Shown: positions 8,800 to 17,145 of the stretch, piece after piece | Position numbering within the stretch: position 1 is the first letter of the stretch | Layout of the letters: every line of letters starts with the position of its first letter | Origin: CAZOEL01 sp964578835 | GTDB taxonomy: Bacteria; Desulfobacterota; Syntrophobacteria; Syntrophobacterales; Syntrophobacteraceae | Direction: 5' to 3' | Assembly (NCBI GenBank): GCA_964578835.1 | Contig: CAZOEL010000005.1 | Location: forward strand, 68,059 to 132,058 | DNA length: 64,000 nt | Notes under the pieces: model-generated | The model's database searches: none | What the model was told of the DNA's origin: nothing | What the model saw: the letters and a program-made list of their open reading frames with translations, nothing else | Translations under genes and position numbers: made by a program

Positions 8800-10500
8800 T
8801 CAAAAAGTGCCGGGGTCCGTGTAGATCCCAAACACATCCCGGTAGAGATCGCAACACTCCTGCTCGGTGGCTCCAGCGCGGACAGCCTCGATAAGAGCGG
8901 GCATCACGTTATTTTCCCAGCTCGGCGGACCTTCGCAACGCTTTCTGAGCGCATCCAGCGCTTTCTGCAGCTGAACCTTGTTCCGCTGGGAAGTAAACCT
9001 CCTGGTTCGCTCGATCTGGGCGCGCTCGACTTCCTCGTCAATATTAAGAATAAATTCAAGGGGCGGTCTTTCAGAGGAATACTTGTTCACGCCGATGAGA
9101 GTTTTTTCCCCTTTCTCCAATTGCTGCTGAAAATGATAAGCTGCATCGGCGATTTCCATTTGAGGGTAATCCTTCTCGATGGCTGCAACCATGCCGCCCA
9201 TTTCGTCAAGCTTGCGAATGTACTCATTGGCCTCTTCTTCCATCCTATCGGTCAGAGCCTCGACATAGTAGGAGCCGGCAAGGGGATCGATTACATCGGC
9301 AACACCGGTTTCTTCGGCGAGAATCTGCTGAGTGCGCAGAGCGATGAGCACAGCCTGCTCGCTTGGAATCATGTAGACTTCATCGAGTGAATTGGTGTGG
9401 AGAGACTGTGAGCCGCCAAGGATAGCGGCAAGGGCTTCCGTTGTTGTGCGAATGATGTTGTTATAAGGTTCTTGCGCAGTGAGCGAACATCCGGCGGTCT
9501 GGGTGTGGAAGCGCATTAGCATCGAGCGCGGATTCATGGCCTTGAAGCGGTTTTTCATGATGCGAGCCCACATGCGTCGCGAGGCGCGCATCTTGGCGAT
9601 CTCCTCGAAGAAATCTATATGTGAATTCCAAAAGAACGAAAGTCGTCCGGCAAAAGAGTCTACCTCAAGGCCGCGTTTTATGGCTTCTTCGACATAAGTA
9701 ATGCCGTCATAGATAGTGAAGGCGAGCTCCTGGACAGCCGTAGCGCCGGCTTCACGAATGTGATAACCACTGATGCTGACGGTGTTCCAGCGCGGAACCT
9801 CACGGGCGCCGAATTCGATGGTGTCGGTGACAAGCCTCAGGCTGGGCTCTGGGGGGAGCATCAAGGTCTTCTGTGCAATAAATTCCTTGAGACAGTCGTT
9901 CTGGATGGTGCCCCCAAGCTTATGCCGCTTATAGCCTTCGTTTTCAGCATTCGCTATATACATTGCCCAGAGAACTGATGCAGGAGGGTTGATGGTCATG
10001 GAGGTAGTGACTTCTTCAAGGTCGATATTGGCGAAAAGCCGCCTCATATCGTCAATGGTGTCGATGGCCACGCCGCATTTACCGCATTCTCCACGAGCAA
10101 GAGGGGATTGCGTGTCATATCCCATGAGCGTTGGGAAATCGAATGCCGTGCTCAAGCCCGTTTCTCCATGCTCGATGAGGTAGTGAAAACGCTTGTTTGT
10201 GTCATCAGCGCTGCCAAGGCCCGCAAACATGCGCATGGTCCAGGGCCGCGCGCGATACATCGTACTTTGAACGCCACGCGTATATGGGTATTCGCCCGGG
10301 AAGCCCAACTCTTCAAGGTAATCCTTCTCTCTGATGTCAAGGGGAGTATAAAGAGGCTTTATCTCCATATCCGAGATAGTGGAAAAGCGATCCGACCGCT
10401 CCGGCATCTTTTCAAGCGCTTTTCGATACTCTTCAAGCCACTCCTTGTGCTCCCTCTCGATTCTTTCCATACCGGATTCCGAAAACATTTTATTTCCCAT
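8800..10500 (-). CDS. icmA: B12-dependent acyl-CoA mutase large subunit, isobutyryl-CoA-mutase-like
   Basis: 566 residues, TIM-barrel catalytic subunit of the methylmalonyl-CoA mutase superfamily. Conserved landmarks include YPYTRG, GTIQNDCLKEF, SISGYHIREAG (catalytic His247) and LHTNSLDE. Two substrate-contact positions differ from methylmalonyl-CoA mutase: Tyr89 is Phe92 (RMFAG) and Arg207 is Gln210 (FIAQKT). Phe plus Gln is the pair described for isobutyryl-CoA mutase; hydroxyisobutyryl-CoA mutase has Ile, Gln and an Asp that is Ala119 here. So the likely reaction is n-butyryl-CoA to isobutyryl-CoA. The numbering rests on my alignment from memory. Start ATG has AGGAGG 8 nt upstream. First gene of the operon with the small subunit and meaB. 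Confidence 0.85.
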   Translation of the reverse strand: MGNKMFSESGMERIEREHKEWLEEYRKALEKMPERSDRFSTISDMEIKPLYTPLDIREKDYLEELGFPGEYPYTRGVQSTMYRARPWTMRMFAGLGSADDTNKRFHYLIEHGETGLSTAFDFPTLMGYDTQSPLARGECGKCGVAIDTIDDMRRLFANIDLEEVTTSMTINPPASVLWAMYIANAENEGYKRHKLGGTIQNDCLKEFIAQKTLMLPPEPSLRLVTDTIEFGAREVPRWNTVSISGYHIREAGATAVQELAFTIYDGITYVEEAIKRGLEVDSFAGRLSFFWNSHIDFFEEIAKMRASRRMWARIMKNRFKAMNPRSMLMRFHTQTAGCSLTAQEPYNNIIRTTTEALAAILGGSQSLHTNSLDEVYMIPSEQAVLIALRTQQILAEETGVADVIDPLAGSYYVEALTDRMEEEANEYIRKLDEMGGMVAAIEKDYPQMEIADAAYHFQQQLEKGEKTLIGVNKYSSERPPLEFILNIDEEVERAQIERTRRFTSQRNKVQLQKALDALRKRCEGPPSWENNVMPALIEAVRAGATEQECCDLYRDVFGIYTDPGTF

Positions 10501-10517
10501 AGTCTTAACCTCCTGGG

Positions 10518-10532
10518 TTTACATAATGTAAA
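10518..10532 (-). promoter_or_regulatory. Palindromic operator candidate before the mutase operon
   Basis: Perfect 15-nt palindrome TTTACATTATGTAAA between the mutase ribosome-binding site and a second palindrome, TTTTCCGGAAAA, at 10544-10555. Position and symmetry suit a homodimeric repressor site; no regulator gene is adjacent. Confidence 0.4.
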
Positions 10533-10627
10533 GACCAGCCAAATTTTCCGGAAAATGAAGCGAGCGCGCGTGGAGTGCTTGCCTATTTTATTAAGGCGGG
10601 GACGAGAGAAATTCCAGGTGGAACAAC

Positions 10628-10659
10628 AAAAAAAGGCCGCTTCAATGCGGCCTTTTTTT
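10628..10659 (-). terminator. Bidirectional terminator after the radical SAM gene
   Basis: Stem GGCCGC / GCGGCC (10635-10640 with 10647-10652) flanked by seven A and seven T. It starts directly beyond the stop codon of the radical SAM gene and separates it from the mutase operon. Confidence 0.9.
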
Positions 10660-10660
10660 A

Positions 10661-11803
10661 TTATACATACTGATCTGCAAGCTCCTTGATGACGCCTTCT
10701 ATATCCTTGCCGGTTTGAGCTTCTAAATCGCGCTTTGCCTGCTCCAGGCGAGAGCGAACCAGGGGGTTCCCGAGCTCATCGGGAGAGTGAAGGGCGCCTC
10801 CACGGCGGCCCAATCTGAAAAGAAGCCTGTCCTCATCGGGAAGAGCAAGGTATTTATCTATTACGCCCAACATGAAATCCTTGTCCTTTGGCAAGGAGCC
10901 TTCCACCTCCTGAAGAAGATTCATGATGTGGTCGGATGTGATGGTGCTTCTGATTCCATCGAGGGATTCTATCATGAGACGAATTTCGGACACCATCTCG
11001 TCGTCTGTGAGTGGAATGAAGCTTCCATCCATCAGATTTTCATAAAGGGGAACGCGGGGCGGAATGCGAAGACTCCGCATTCGGATGAAATGGGGATCGA
11101 TGGCGTTTAGAACTCTTGCCGTCTCCAACGCATGCTCTTTCGTCCAGGTCTTGCCGCCGAGCCCGGGCATGAAGTACTCGGAGAGCGTCATGCCCGCCTC
11201 GACTACTTTGCGGCCCGCGTCGATATGCTGGGCGGCTGTAGTCCCCTTTTTAACAAACTTGAGCACCTTATCCGATCCGCTCTCGAGGCCGATGTGAATC
11301 CGATCGAGCCCGGCTTCGCGGATCTCTCTCAGTTCTTCGACGCTCTTCCTCGAAAGGGTGCTGCTCCTGGCGTAAGAGGTTATTCGCTTGATTCCGGGAA
11401 CTTTTTCATTCAAATACCGCAACGCATTCACCAAAACCCCGGCGCTGAGCTTGAGGCTGTCGGCATCCTGGATGAAGACGGTTCCATCGCCGGAAAAAGC
11501 CCACATAGCGACGTGACGGTAACAGGCATTGTAGGAAGCGCGGGTCAAGACGTGATTGATGACCTGCTGGGTCAATCGACCTCCAAATCCCATGGTGTGC
11601 GAAAGATTATGCAGGTCTTCCAGGATATCGTGTACGGCGTCGATATCTTTCCGGATTTCTTCAAGGGATCTGCGGCTGAAGCTCTGTCTTTTGTAGACAG
11701 GACAAAAAGTGCACTTGCTCCATGGGCAGTTCCTGGTAAATCGCAGCAGAAGGCTTCCCGCTTCGCTTGGCGGACGTATGGGGCCTTGTTCAAAGTACAT
11801 CAT
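10661..11803 (-). CDS. Radical SAM protein with Cx4Cx2C cluster motif
   Basis: 380 residues. The Fe-S motif near residue 30 is RNCPWSKCTFC, spaced C-x4-C-x2-C instead of the common C-x3-C-x2-C. A variant of this type (TRNCPW/GCSWN-like) occurs in a recognisable group of uncharacterised radical SAM proteins. Downstream elements of the radical SAM barrel are visible, including GLDRIHIGLESGSDKVL. There is no B12-binding domain and no SPASM cysteines. The substrate is unknown. Single-gene unit: it has its own terminator at 10628-10659 and lies 79 nt after the HD-GYP gene. Confidence 0.8.
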   Translation of the reverse strand: MMYFEQGPIRPPSEAGSLLLRFTRNCPWSKCTFCPVYKRQSFSRRSLEEIRKDIDAVHDILEDLHNLSHTMGFGGRLTQQVINHVLTRASYNACYRHVAMWAFSGDGTVFIQDADSLKLSAGVLVNALRYLNEKVPGIKRITSYARSSTLSRKSVEELREIREAGLDRIHIGLESGSDKVLKFVKKGTTAAQHIDAGRKVVEAGMTLSEYFMPGLGGKTWTKEHALETARVLNAIDPHFIRMRSLRIPPRVPLYENLMDGSFIPLTDDEMVSEIRLMIESLDGIRSTITSDHIMNLLQEVEGSLPKDKDFMLGVIDKYLALPDEDRLLFRLGRRGGALHSPDELGNPLVRSRLEQAKRDLEAQTGKDIEGVIKELADQYV

Positions 11804-11882
11804 GCTTCTTCCTCCTTATCTCTCGTTGTCCCCATTATATAGCATAGATTGAAGGAAGTGGCGCGAGGGGCCAACAAAATCT

Positions 11883-13184
11883 TTATGATTTGAGCGGGCT
11901 TTGCTCGGGTAGATCCATATAATAGGCGACCCGAATGCGAGGATCGAGGTAGGCGTATATTTCAGAGGGCAACTGGGAGGGACGAATGCTGCGCATGATG
12001 GTAATTTCAGGATGTTCCTGGAGGTCTATGGCGAGAGCCTCCTGTTTCGGGATATCGGCGTCATACACGATGACCAAAGGTCTGAGACGGCTATTTGCCC
12101 TTACGGTAACGACCATCCCGATGCGGCCGTTGGACAGCTCGATAATGGCTCCCGGCGGATAAACGCCGAGAAAACGAATGAAAAGGGAAAGGAGACTCCT
12201 GTCGAACTGTTTTTGGTTTCTGCTGAACATGCATGAGAGAGCTTCATGAGGCGTCATGGAATCATCAGGATTATGTCTGTTGCAGAAGTTGTCGTAGACG
12301 TTTGCAATCGAGACAATTCTTGAAAGCTTGGAGATCTGTTCGCCGGCAAGCGCGTCAGGGAAACCCGTTCCATCCATGAGCTCATGATGTTGGCGGATGA
12401 TCTCGATTGCTTCTTCTGGAAAAGCTTCGATGCGTGAAGCTATCTCATTCCCGTATTGAGTGTGCAGCCTAAGGAGATCCCGCTCGGAAGAGGTCAAAGG
12501 CGTCTGTTTATATAGTATCTTCTTTGGTATTCGATGCTTGCCGATGTCATGAAAGAGCGCTCCAAGTCCAAGTAGGCGCAACGCTCCCGGGCCTATGCCG
12601 GCTTCCCTCCCGAGAAGCATGGCGAGAATGGCGACGTTGAGGGTATGATAGAAGACGCCTTCATCTTTTCCCTTCACGTTCATCAAATGCACGACTATTT
12701 CGCTTTGAGCCAGAAGCGACTGGACCATGCCTTTTATCAGGAGGTCAGCTTCTTCAGCAGCTTCCTGAGACCCGGTGACCATGTTTTGCATCACCGTTTT
12801 GACCTGGGAGAAAGTCTTCTGATATTGCTTTTCACATTGATGAATCCTGTGCTTATGCTCGCGAAGCAATTCGATCCGCTCTTTTGTCTCCTTCCCTGTT
12901 GCTCGGGGCTTTTCAGGCCACTTTTCAGAATTTTCAGATGGGATAACAGGCTTTGCGAGCGTGTGCTTGACGTTCCGTGCAGGAGGATGCGCCAGCGGTT
13001 GCCTATCGCTTTTTTCTGGGATGTATTCAACCTGTCTGAGGCCGAGATCCCGGAGGGTTTGAATCTGTTGCTCATTCTTTATCTTGAAGCTGCTTGAAAG
13101 AAAAGGATGCTCATACCATTTTAACCCGATGCGGATAAAAACGCCCACCTGCAGGCAATCGACTGGTATGAGAAGCTCTGACAT
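11883..13184 (-). CDS. HD-GYP domain cyclic-di-GMP phosphodiesterase
   Basis: 433 residues. Residues 1-60 resemble the DUF3391 N-terminal domain often found before HD-GYP domains. The HD-GYP domain spans about 165-345: metal-binding HDIGKHRIP, then RQHHELMDGTGFPDAL where the GYP triad reads GFP, and a following SRIVSIANVYDNF. These enzymes linearise cyclic di-GMP. The GYP-to-GFP change is seen in active family members, so I infer activity but cannot confirm it. It directly follows the fliD-fliS-fliT-like cluster on the same strand (41-nt gap), so it may be part of the flagellar transcription unit and link second-messenger level to motility. Confidence 0.87.
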   Translation of the reverse strand: MSELLIPVDCLQVGVFIRIGLKWYEHPFLSSSFKIKNEQQIQTLRDLGLRQVEYIPEKSDRQPLAHPPARNVKHTLAKPVIPSENSEKWPEKPRATGKETKERIELLREHKHRIHQCEKQYQKTFSQVKTVMQNMVTGSQEAAEEADLLIKGMVQSLLAQSEIVVHLMNVKGKDEGVFYHTLNVAILAMLLGREAGIGPGALRLLGLGALFHDIGKHRIPKKILYKQTPLTSSERDLLRLHTQYGNEIASRIEAFPEEAIEIIRQHHELMDGTGFPDALAGEQISKLSRIVSIANVYDNFCNRHNPDDSMTPHEALSCMFSRNQKQFDRSLLSLFIRFLGVYPPGAIIELSNGRIGMVVTVRANSRLRPLVIVYDADIPKQEALAIDLQEHPEITIMRSIRPSQLPSEIYAYLDPRIRVAYYMDLPEQSPLKS

Positions 13185-13225
13185 GATTTATCCGTAGAAA
13201 AAGAACGGAGGAAAGAACAAAAAAA

Positions 13226-13591
13226 TCATCTTTGCATATTATAGGCTCGGATTGCTTTCGTTGTTTGGCGATAAGAGGATAATTCTTCGGCTGTGCGATC
13301 CCGAGAGCGAGAGAGGTTCTCGATACAGCGGGCAGTTTCCCTGTCAAGAACAGTCAGTAGCTCCCGAATGCGCACAACCTCATCCGCTTCGGCTCCTGCG
13401 CCAGTCTCCGCACGCTTGAGGCCTTTTATCCCGCCAGGCATCATCGCCTGCAGCTCAGCAAGCTTTTCTCGGCACGAGCCGGACAAACGTTCGATATCGA
13501 TCTCGGAATTTTCTTCATGATTAGCAAGCTGTCTGGTGAAACCGATGAGCTGGTCGAGATGGTCTATAATATGCTGATGTTCATCGTTCAT
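13226..13591 (-). CDS. FliT/FlgN-like flagellar chaperone candidate
   Basis: 121-residue helical, charged protein without signal or membrane segments. Two long helices are predicted, around residues 5-55 and 65-115. It follows the two fliS genes, where many bacteria have fliT, the export chaperone of the FliD cap. The sequence is too diverged for me to assign a family, so the role rests on position, size and helical character. A FlgN-like chaperone or a regulatory protein is possible. The short gap to the downstream HD-GYP gene suggests co-transcription. Confidence 0.55.
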   Translation of the reverse strand: MNDEHQHIIDHLDQLIGFTRQLANHEENSEIDIERLSGSCREKLAELQAMMPGGIKGLKRAETGAGAEADEVVRIRELLTVLDRETARCIENLSRSRDRTAEELSSYRQTTKAIRAYNMQR

Positions 13592-13669
13592 GCATAGAGC
13601 TCCAAAATGCTGCGCCTATTGAAAGGGAGACGCTTCTTGCCTCATAATCGTACAGCCCGGTGCGACAGG

Positions 13670-14095
13670 CTAGGCGGAAACCTTCCAGTTTTGTCCGCCT
13701 GTAGATTGCTCCGGCATCTGTGGCATGCCGTGATGAATTTGTTCCCATGCCTCTCTGAGCTCAGCAAGGATATGGATCAAATTATCGTACATGGTGGATT
13801 CTTGTCTACTGTTGACGCCAATCAATTGACGGAGGATGAAATTGTAGAGTCTGCTCAAATTTTGAGCGATGTCGCCGCCTCTTTCGTAATCGAGTCCAAC
13901 CAGCAGTTCCGTGATGATGTCCTGAGCATGACGGATTTTGTCGTACGTCAAGTCCATATGCTGATCGTCATGAAACTCTTTCGCCTCCTGAAGATCATTG
14001 ATAGCCGCATCGTAGCACATGATCACAAGCCTGAGAGGGTCAGCCGTTTCTATGCTCGTCTTCTGATACGTCTTGAGCGCGTTATTGTACACCAT
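13670..14095 (-). CDS. fliS: Flagellar export chaperone FliS (copy 1)
   Basis: 141 residues. N-terminal ALKTYQKTSIETADPLRLV is the FliS signature; the core (YDKIRHAQDIITELLVGLDY, then NLSRLYNFILRQLI) matches the four-helix FliS fold. FliS binds the disordered C-terminus of flagellin and prevents premature polymerisation. ATG 14095 is preceded by AGGAGG at a 5-nt spacing. This copy keeps the canonical Tyr-rich N-terminus and carries an extra C-terminal tail of about 20 residues. Only 9 nt separate it from the second copy upstream. Confidence 0.93.
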   Translation of the reverse strand: MVYNNALKTYQKTSIETADPLRLVIMCYDAAINDLQEAKEFHDDQHMDLTYDKIRHAQDIITELLVGLDYERGGDIAQNLSRLYNFILRQLIGVNSRQESTMYDNLIHILAELREAWEQIHHGMPQMPEQSTGGQNWKVSA

Positions 14096-14104
14096 TCACT
14101 CCTC

Positions 14105-14497
14105 CTAACAATTTACCGCAACGGCGGCGGGGCGGATTTGGAGCCAAGCTCCCTTGAGATCCGCAAGCATATGAACCAGGTGGTCGTAGGTGTCGGTATT
14201 CTGACTGCTGTTGACGCCGATCAACTGTCTGAGCACAAAGTTGTAAATGCGGCTGAGATTCTGGGCGATCGGCCCGCCTCGCTCATAATCGAGGCTTACG
14301 AGCAGCTCCGTAATGATGTCCTGAGCATGCCTGATCTTATCGTAAGTGGCCTCGACCTGTTGGCTCATTTGTAATTCTTTTGCCTGTACCAGGTCCTGAA
14401 TGACAGCGTCATAGCATCTTATGATAAGATTAAGATTGTCAGAAGCCTCGGGAAGAAGCTGCTGCCGTTCGACCGCGCCTGCTCCAACAGGGATCAT
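14105..14497 (-). CDS. fliS: Flagellar export chaperone FliS-like (copy 2)
   Basis: 130 residues starting at ATG 14497, which is preceded by AAGGAGAG; an open frame extends upstream to 14590 but lacks a ribosome-binding site. The core is nearly identical to the neighbouring FliS over TYDKIRHAQDIITELL and NLSRIYNFVLRQLIGVNS. The N-terminus differs: the canonical Tyr-x-x-x-x-Tyr start is replaced by MIPVGAGAVERQQL. The two genes are therefore a tandem duplication with divergent N-termini. One copy may have changed client, for example a glycosylated or alternative flagellin, or the two may form a heterodimer. Sits between fliD and fliS copy 1. Confidence 0.88.
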   Translation of the reverse strand: MIPVGAGAVERQQLLPEASDNLNLIIRCYDAVIQDLVQAKELQMSQQVEATYDKIRHAQDIITELLVSLDYERGGPIAQNLSRIYNFVLRQLIGVNSSQNTDTYDHLVHMLADLKGAWLQIRPAAVAVNC

Positions 14498-14590
14498 ATT
14501 CTCTCCTTGAATGTCTCTTAGTGAAGTGAAAAGACTCAATCGTTTATGACGACTGTCGTAGAACGCCGACCATATCTTTCTTGTGTCCAA

Positions 14591-15952
14591 TTACGACGAG
14601 CCAAGCAACGAAGTAAGCTGTGACGCTTGAGATTGCATTTGGCCTACCGCAGAGTCCATTGCAATGAAGCGCTTTGTGAGCATCTCCATCGTACGCTCAA
14701 TTTTTTCCTCCGTGGTCGTGATCTTCTTCTCCAAATGGCTTATGGAGTCTTGAACGCTTTTTTGCTGGCGAGTCACCGAGCCATCAATGGAATCGGTATA
14801 CCTGTCCAATGTGGAGCTCAGAGACGCGCCCAGTGAATTGAACAGAGAAGTCGTATCGGAAAAATTGGTCTTCAGCGCCTCTTGAAACTTGGTCGAATCG
14901 AGCGATAAGCTATTGTCAGAGCCAATAGTGACGCCCATCTTTGAGAGGGCGGCGCCTAGAGGGGAACGAGCGCTCAAAACCGAATCCTGTAGTTTGTGCT
15001 TGACGCCTTTCATTGTCGCATCGCCGAACAGAGCGCCTCCAGTGGTTTTAGTGCTCTCGTTATACGTCGACTGCTTGCCGATGAAGCTCATCACATCGTT
15101 ATAAGCGTTTATGAACTTGTTGACTTGCTCCTCGATGGCTTTCGTATCCCTATCAACATTGAGAGTGACAGTTGTAGCCGGATCTTTCTTGTTAAGCGTC
15201 AGGGTCATCCCGGGGATGACATCATTGATGCTGTTTGTGGACCGCGTAATCGAAGTGCCGTTTACCGTCAATGCGGCATCGGCAGATGCCTGCTTTTCGG
15301 TAAAAGCCATGCTCGACGATCCTGAAATCCCTATATTGCCTTCCGTAAGCCCGGTTGCATCATTCGAAAGCAACAATCTGTAAGTAGGCGACTCGCCACC
15401 TGTCAATTGCAAGATGCTTGCCGTTACGCCCGTCGCTCCGCCGGAATTCGAGCCGTCATTCAGAGCATTGATCGAGTCTCTTATTTGGGTAAGGTTCTTT
15501 CCGTCAAGGTCGAGAGTCCCAGTTCCGCTGGCTGTTGTAATAGTAAGGCTTCCGGACGCTAACGTCGTATCTGTCAGCGAGGAAAAGGTTGCGGAGGATT
15601 CAAGCCTATCTCCTTTCGCGAGATCGTTTATGACAATCTCATAGCTCCCTTTTCCAGCGGAGCTTCCCGCCGATGCAGTGAGTAAGGACTCCGCGGTAAC
15701 GGTTGAGGAGGAAGAGGTCAAGGTCGGCTTGAATACACTGAAATCCGATGAATCTTTCAATCCGTCCATTGCGCTCTTCAAGGTTGAAAGCTTGCTGCCC
15801 AGCGACTGCCAGGCGGTAAGCCTGTCCTGGTATTTTGTCTTCTGGGTGTTCAATGGAGTCAGCTTTGACTTCTGCTCCACCTCGCGCAATTGATCGATCA
15901 AGCTCTGCCAGTCAAAACCGCTTCCCAATCCACTAAGGCTGATTGCCGCCAT
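14591..15952 (-). CDS. fliD: Flagellar filament cap protein FliD
   Basis: 453 residues, secreted through the flagellar export apparatus, so no Sec signal. The N-terminus has the FliD motif ISLSGLGSGFDWQSLIDQL. The middle is Ser/Thr/Gly-rich and variable (cap plate), and the C-terminus (about 385-453) is a coiled coil ending in LTSLLGSS. As pentamer or hexamer it caps the filament and assists flagellin insertion. ATG 15952 has GAGGAG 7 nt upstream. A sigma-28-like promoter lies at 15998-16025. Downstream genes are its usual partners (fliS, fliT position). Confidence 0.95.
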   Translation of the reverse strand: MAAISLSGLGSGFDWQSLIDQLREVEQKSKLTPLNTQKTKYQDRLTAWQSLGSKLSTLKSAMDGLKDSSDFSVFKPTLTSSSSTVTAESLLTASAGSSAGKGSYEIVINDLAKGDRLESSATFSSLTDTTLASGSLTITTASGTGTLDLDGKNLTQIRDSINALNDGSNSGGATGVTASILQLTGGESPTYRLLLSNDATGLTEGNIGISGSSSMAFTEKQASADAALTVNGTSITRSTNSINDVIPGMTLTLNKKDPATTVTLNVDRDTKAIEEQVNKFINAYNDVMSFIGKQSTYNESTKTTGGALFGDATMKGVKHKLQDSVLSARSPLGAALSKMGVTIGSDNSLSLDSTKFQEALKTNFSDTTSLFNSLGASLSSTLDRYTDSIDGSVTRQQKSVQDSISHLEKKITTTEEKIERTMEMLTKRFIAMDSAVGQMQSQASQLTSLLGSS

Positions 15953-15997
15953 GGCTTTCTCCTCTTCTTATATAAAATTGTCCGTAGCCTACAGGTT

Positions 15998-16025
15998 TAA
16001 TCGGAGTCCAAAGGGCGGAACTTTA
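15998..16025 (-). promoter_or_regulatory. Sigma-28-like promoter of fliD
   Basis: On the minus strand: -35 TAAAGTTC (16018-16025), 12-nt spacer, -10 TCCGATTA (15998-16005). Close to the FliA consensus TAAAGTTT-N11-GCCGATAA with one extra spacer base. Located 46 nt before the fliD start. The same -35 and spacer occur before fliC. Confidence 0.75.
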
Positions 16026-16104
16026 ATGGTTTGAATACCGGCAAGCGGGGTTAAAGCAAAAAAGAGGAAGGTTGAAGAAGACAGTAAAAAGAGAGTGGCT
16101 TTTC

Positions 16105-16136
16105 AAAAAAAAAGAAAAGGCGGCAGAAAGCCGCCT
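16105..16136 (-). terminator. Rho-independent terminator of fliC
   Basis: Minus-strand stem AGGCGGC / GCCGCCT with a 5-nt loop (16118-16136), followed by a T-rich run of 13. Begins about 30 nt beyond the flagellin stop and isolates fliC from fliD. Confidence 0.9.
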
Positions 16137-16167
16137 CTTCTCGAATCGTAGAATGGCAAGGGTGAGA

Positions 16168-17004
16168 TTAACCGCCGAGCAACTGCAATATCTGTTGTGG
16201 AGCCTGGTTTGCCTGGGCCAACATGGCCATGCCCGACTGCTGCAGGATCTGATCTTTGGTGAACTGAGTGACTTGGTAAGCCATGTCTACGTCGCGAATC
16301 GCGGATTCGGAAGCGGAGAAGTTTTCCATGCCGACTTGCAGGTTCTCCATTGTGTGACTAAGCCGGTTCTGATATGCGCCAAGGGTTGCCATGTAGGTGT
16401 TGACGCTGGTCAAAGCCTTATCGATGGCGTCCATTGCAAGACCTGCGCTGCTAGCGCTCCCGATGCTTGAAGTACTGACAGCCAGCGCACCTGTTGAAAC
16501 CGTGTTCAGTTTTACCGCAATCTTATCCGTTGCCTCATTTGTCGCGCCTATCTGGAAAGTGAACGTACTAGTGCCGGCTGCGGTACTGTAGACCAATCCT
16601 TGGCCGCCATACTTCGTAGACTCTGCGATACGGTCCAACTCACTTTGAAGTTGAACAAATTCCGTGTTCAACTGCTCTCTGTTGGAGTTTTCAATCTGAC
16701 CGCCTGCCGCTTGAGTCGCCAGATCTTTCATCCTGAGCAGAATGTCGTGTACTTTGTTGTACGCTCCATCGGCGACCTGAAGCATTGAGTTCGACTCTGA
16801 CGCATTCTGGTAAGCCACTCGCATGGATGAAACTTTGGATTTGAAGAAGTTGGAGATTGCCAGTCCCGACGCGTCATCTTTGGCCGATTCAATACGGTGT
16901 CCCGAGGACAATTTCTTTAGCGAATCGCCGACTCTGCTTTGCGTGAGGTTCAGATTCTTTTGGATATTGAGCGCTTCAACATTTGTGTTAATTCTAAGAG
17001 CCAT
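16168..17004 (-). CDS. fliC: Flagellin
   Basis: 278-residue major filament subunit. The D0/D1 N-terminal domain reads MALRINTNVEALNIQKNL with LSSGHRIESAKDDASGLAI; the C-terminal D1/D0 ends in QQILQLLGG. The central variable region is very short (about 140-195) and rich in Ser, Thr, Ala and Gly (STAAGTSTF, ALAVSTSSIGSASS), so surface-exposed O-glycosylation sites are plentiful. ATG 17004 is preceded by AAGGAGGAA. A sigma-28-like promoter at 17097-17124 and its own terminator make it a single-gene unit. The 30-kb glycan gene block begins immediately upstream on the same strand, which suggests this protein is the acceptor. Confidence 0.96.
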   Translation of the reverse strand: MALRINTNVEALNIQKNLNLTQSRVGDSLKKLSSGHRIESAKDDASGLAISNFFKSKVSSMRVAYQNASESNSMLQVADGAYNKVHDILLRMKDLATQAAGGQIENSNREQLNTEFVQLQSELDRIAESTKYGGQGLVYSTAAGTSTFTFQIGATNEATDKIAVKLNTVSTGALAVSTSSIGSASSAGLAMDAIDKALTSVNTYMATLGAYQNRLSHTMENLQVGMENFSASESAIRDVDMAYQVTQFTKDQILQQSGMAMLAQANQAPQQILQLLGG

Positions 17005-17096
17005 GATTATTCCTCCTTGAAGTTTGTACTCCTGACATCCTTGTCAAGAGCTTTCACCCAACCCTTCTACAGATTCTTTATTCCCTTTGATGTTTA

Positions 17097-17124
17097 AGAT
17101 CGGAGAGATCTGGATGGAACTTTA
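17097..17124 (-). promoter_or_regulatory. Sigma-28-like promoter of fliC
   Basis: On the minus strand: -35 TAAAGTTC (17117-17124), 12-nt spacer, -10 TCCGATCT (17097-17104). Leaves a leader of about 85 nt before the flagellin ATG. Confidence 0.72.
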
Positions 17125-17145
17125 GAATTATTTTTCCGGGGGCGG

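Noticed and set aside
8757..8837. N-terminal extension of the B12-binding subunit
   Set aside because: It would overlap the large-subunit gene and has no ribosome-binding site; ATG 8756 is preceded by AGAGGAAGG.
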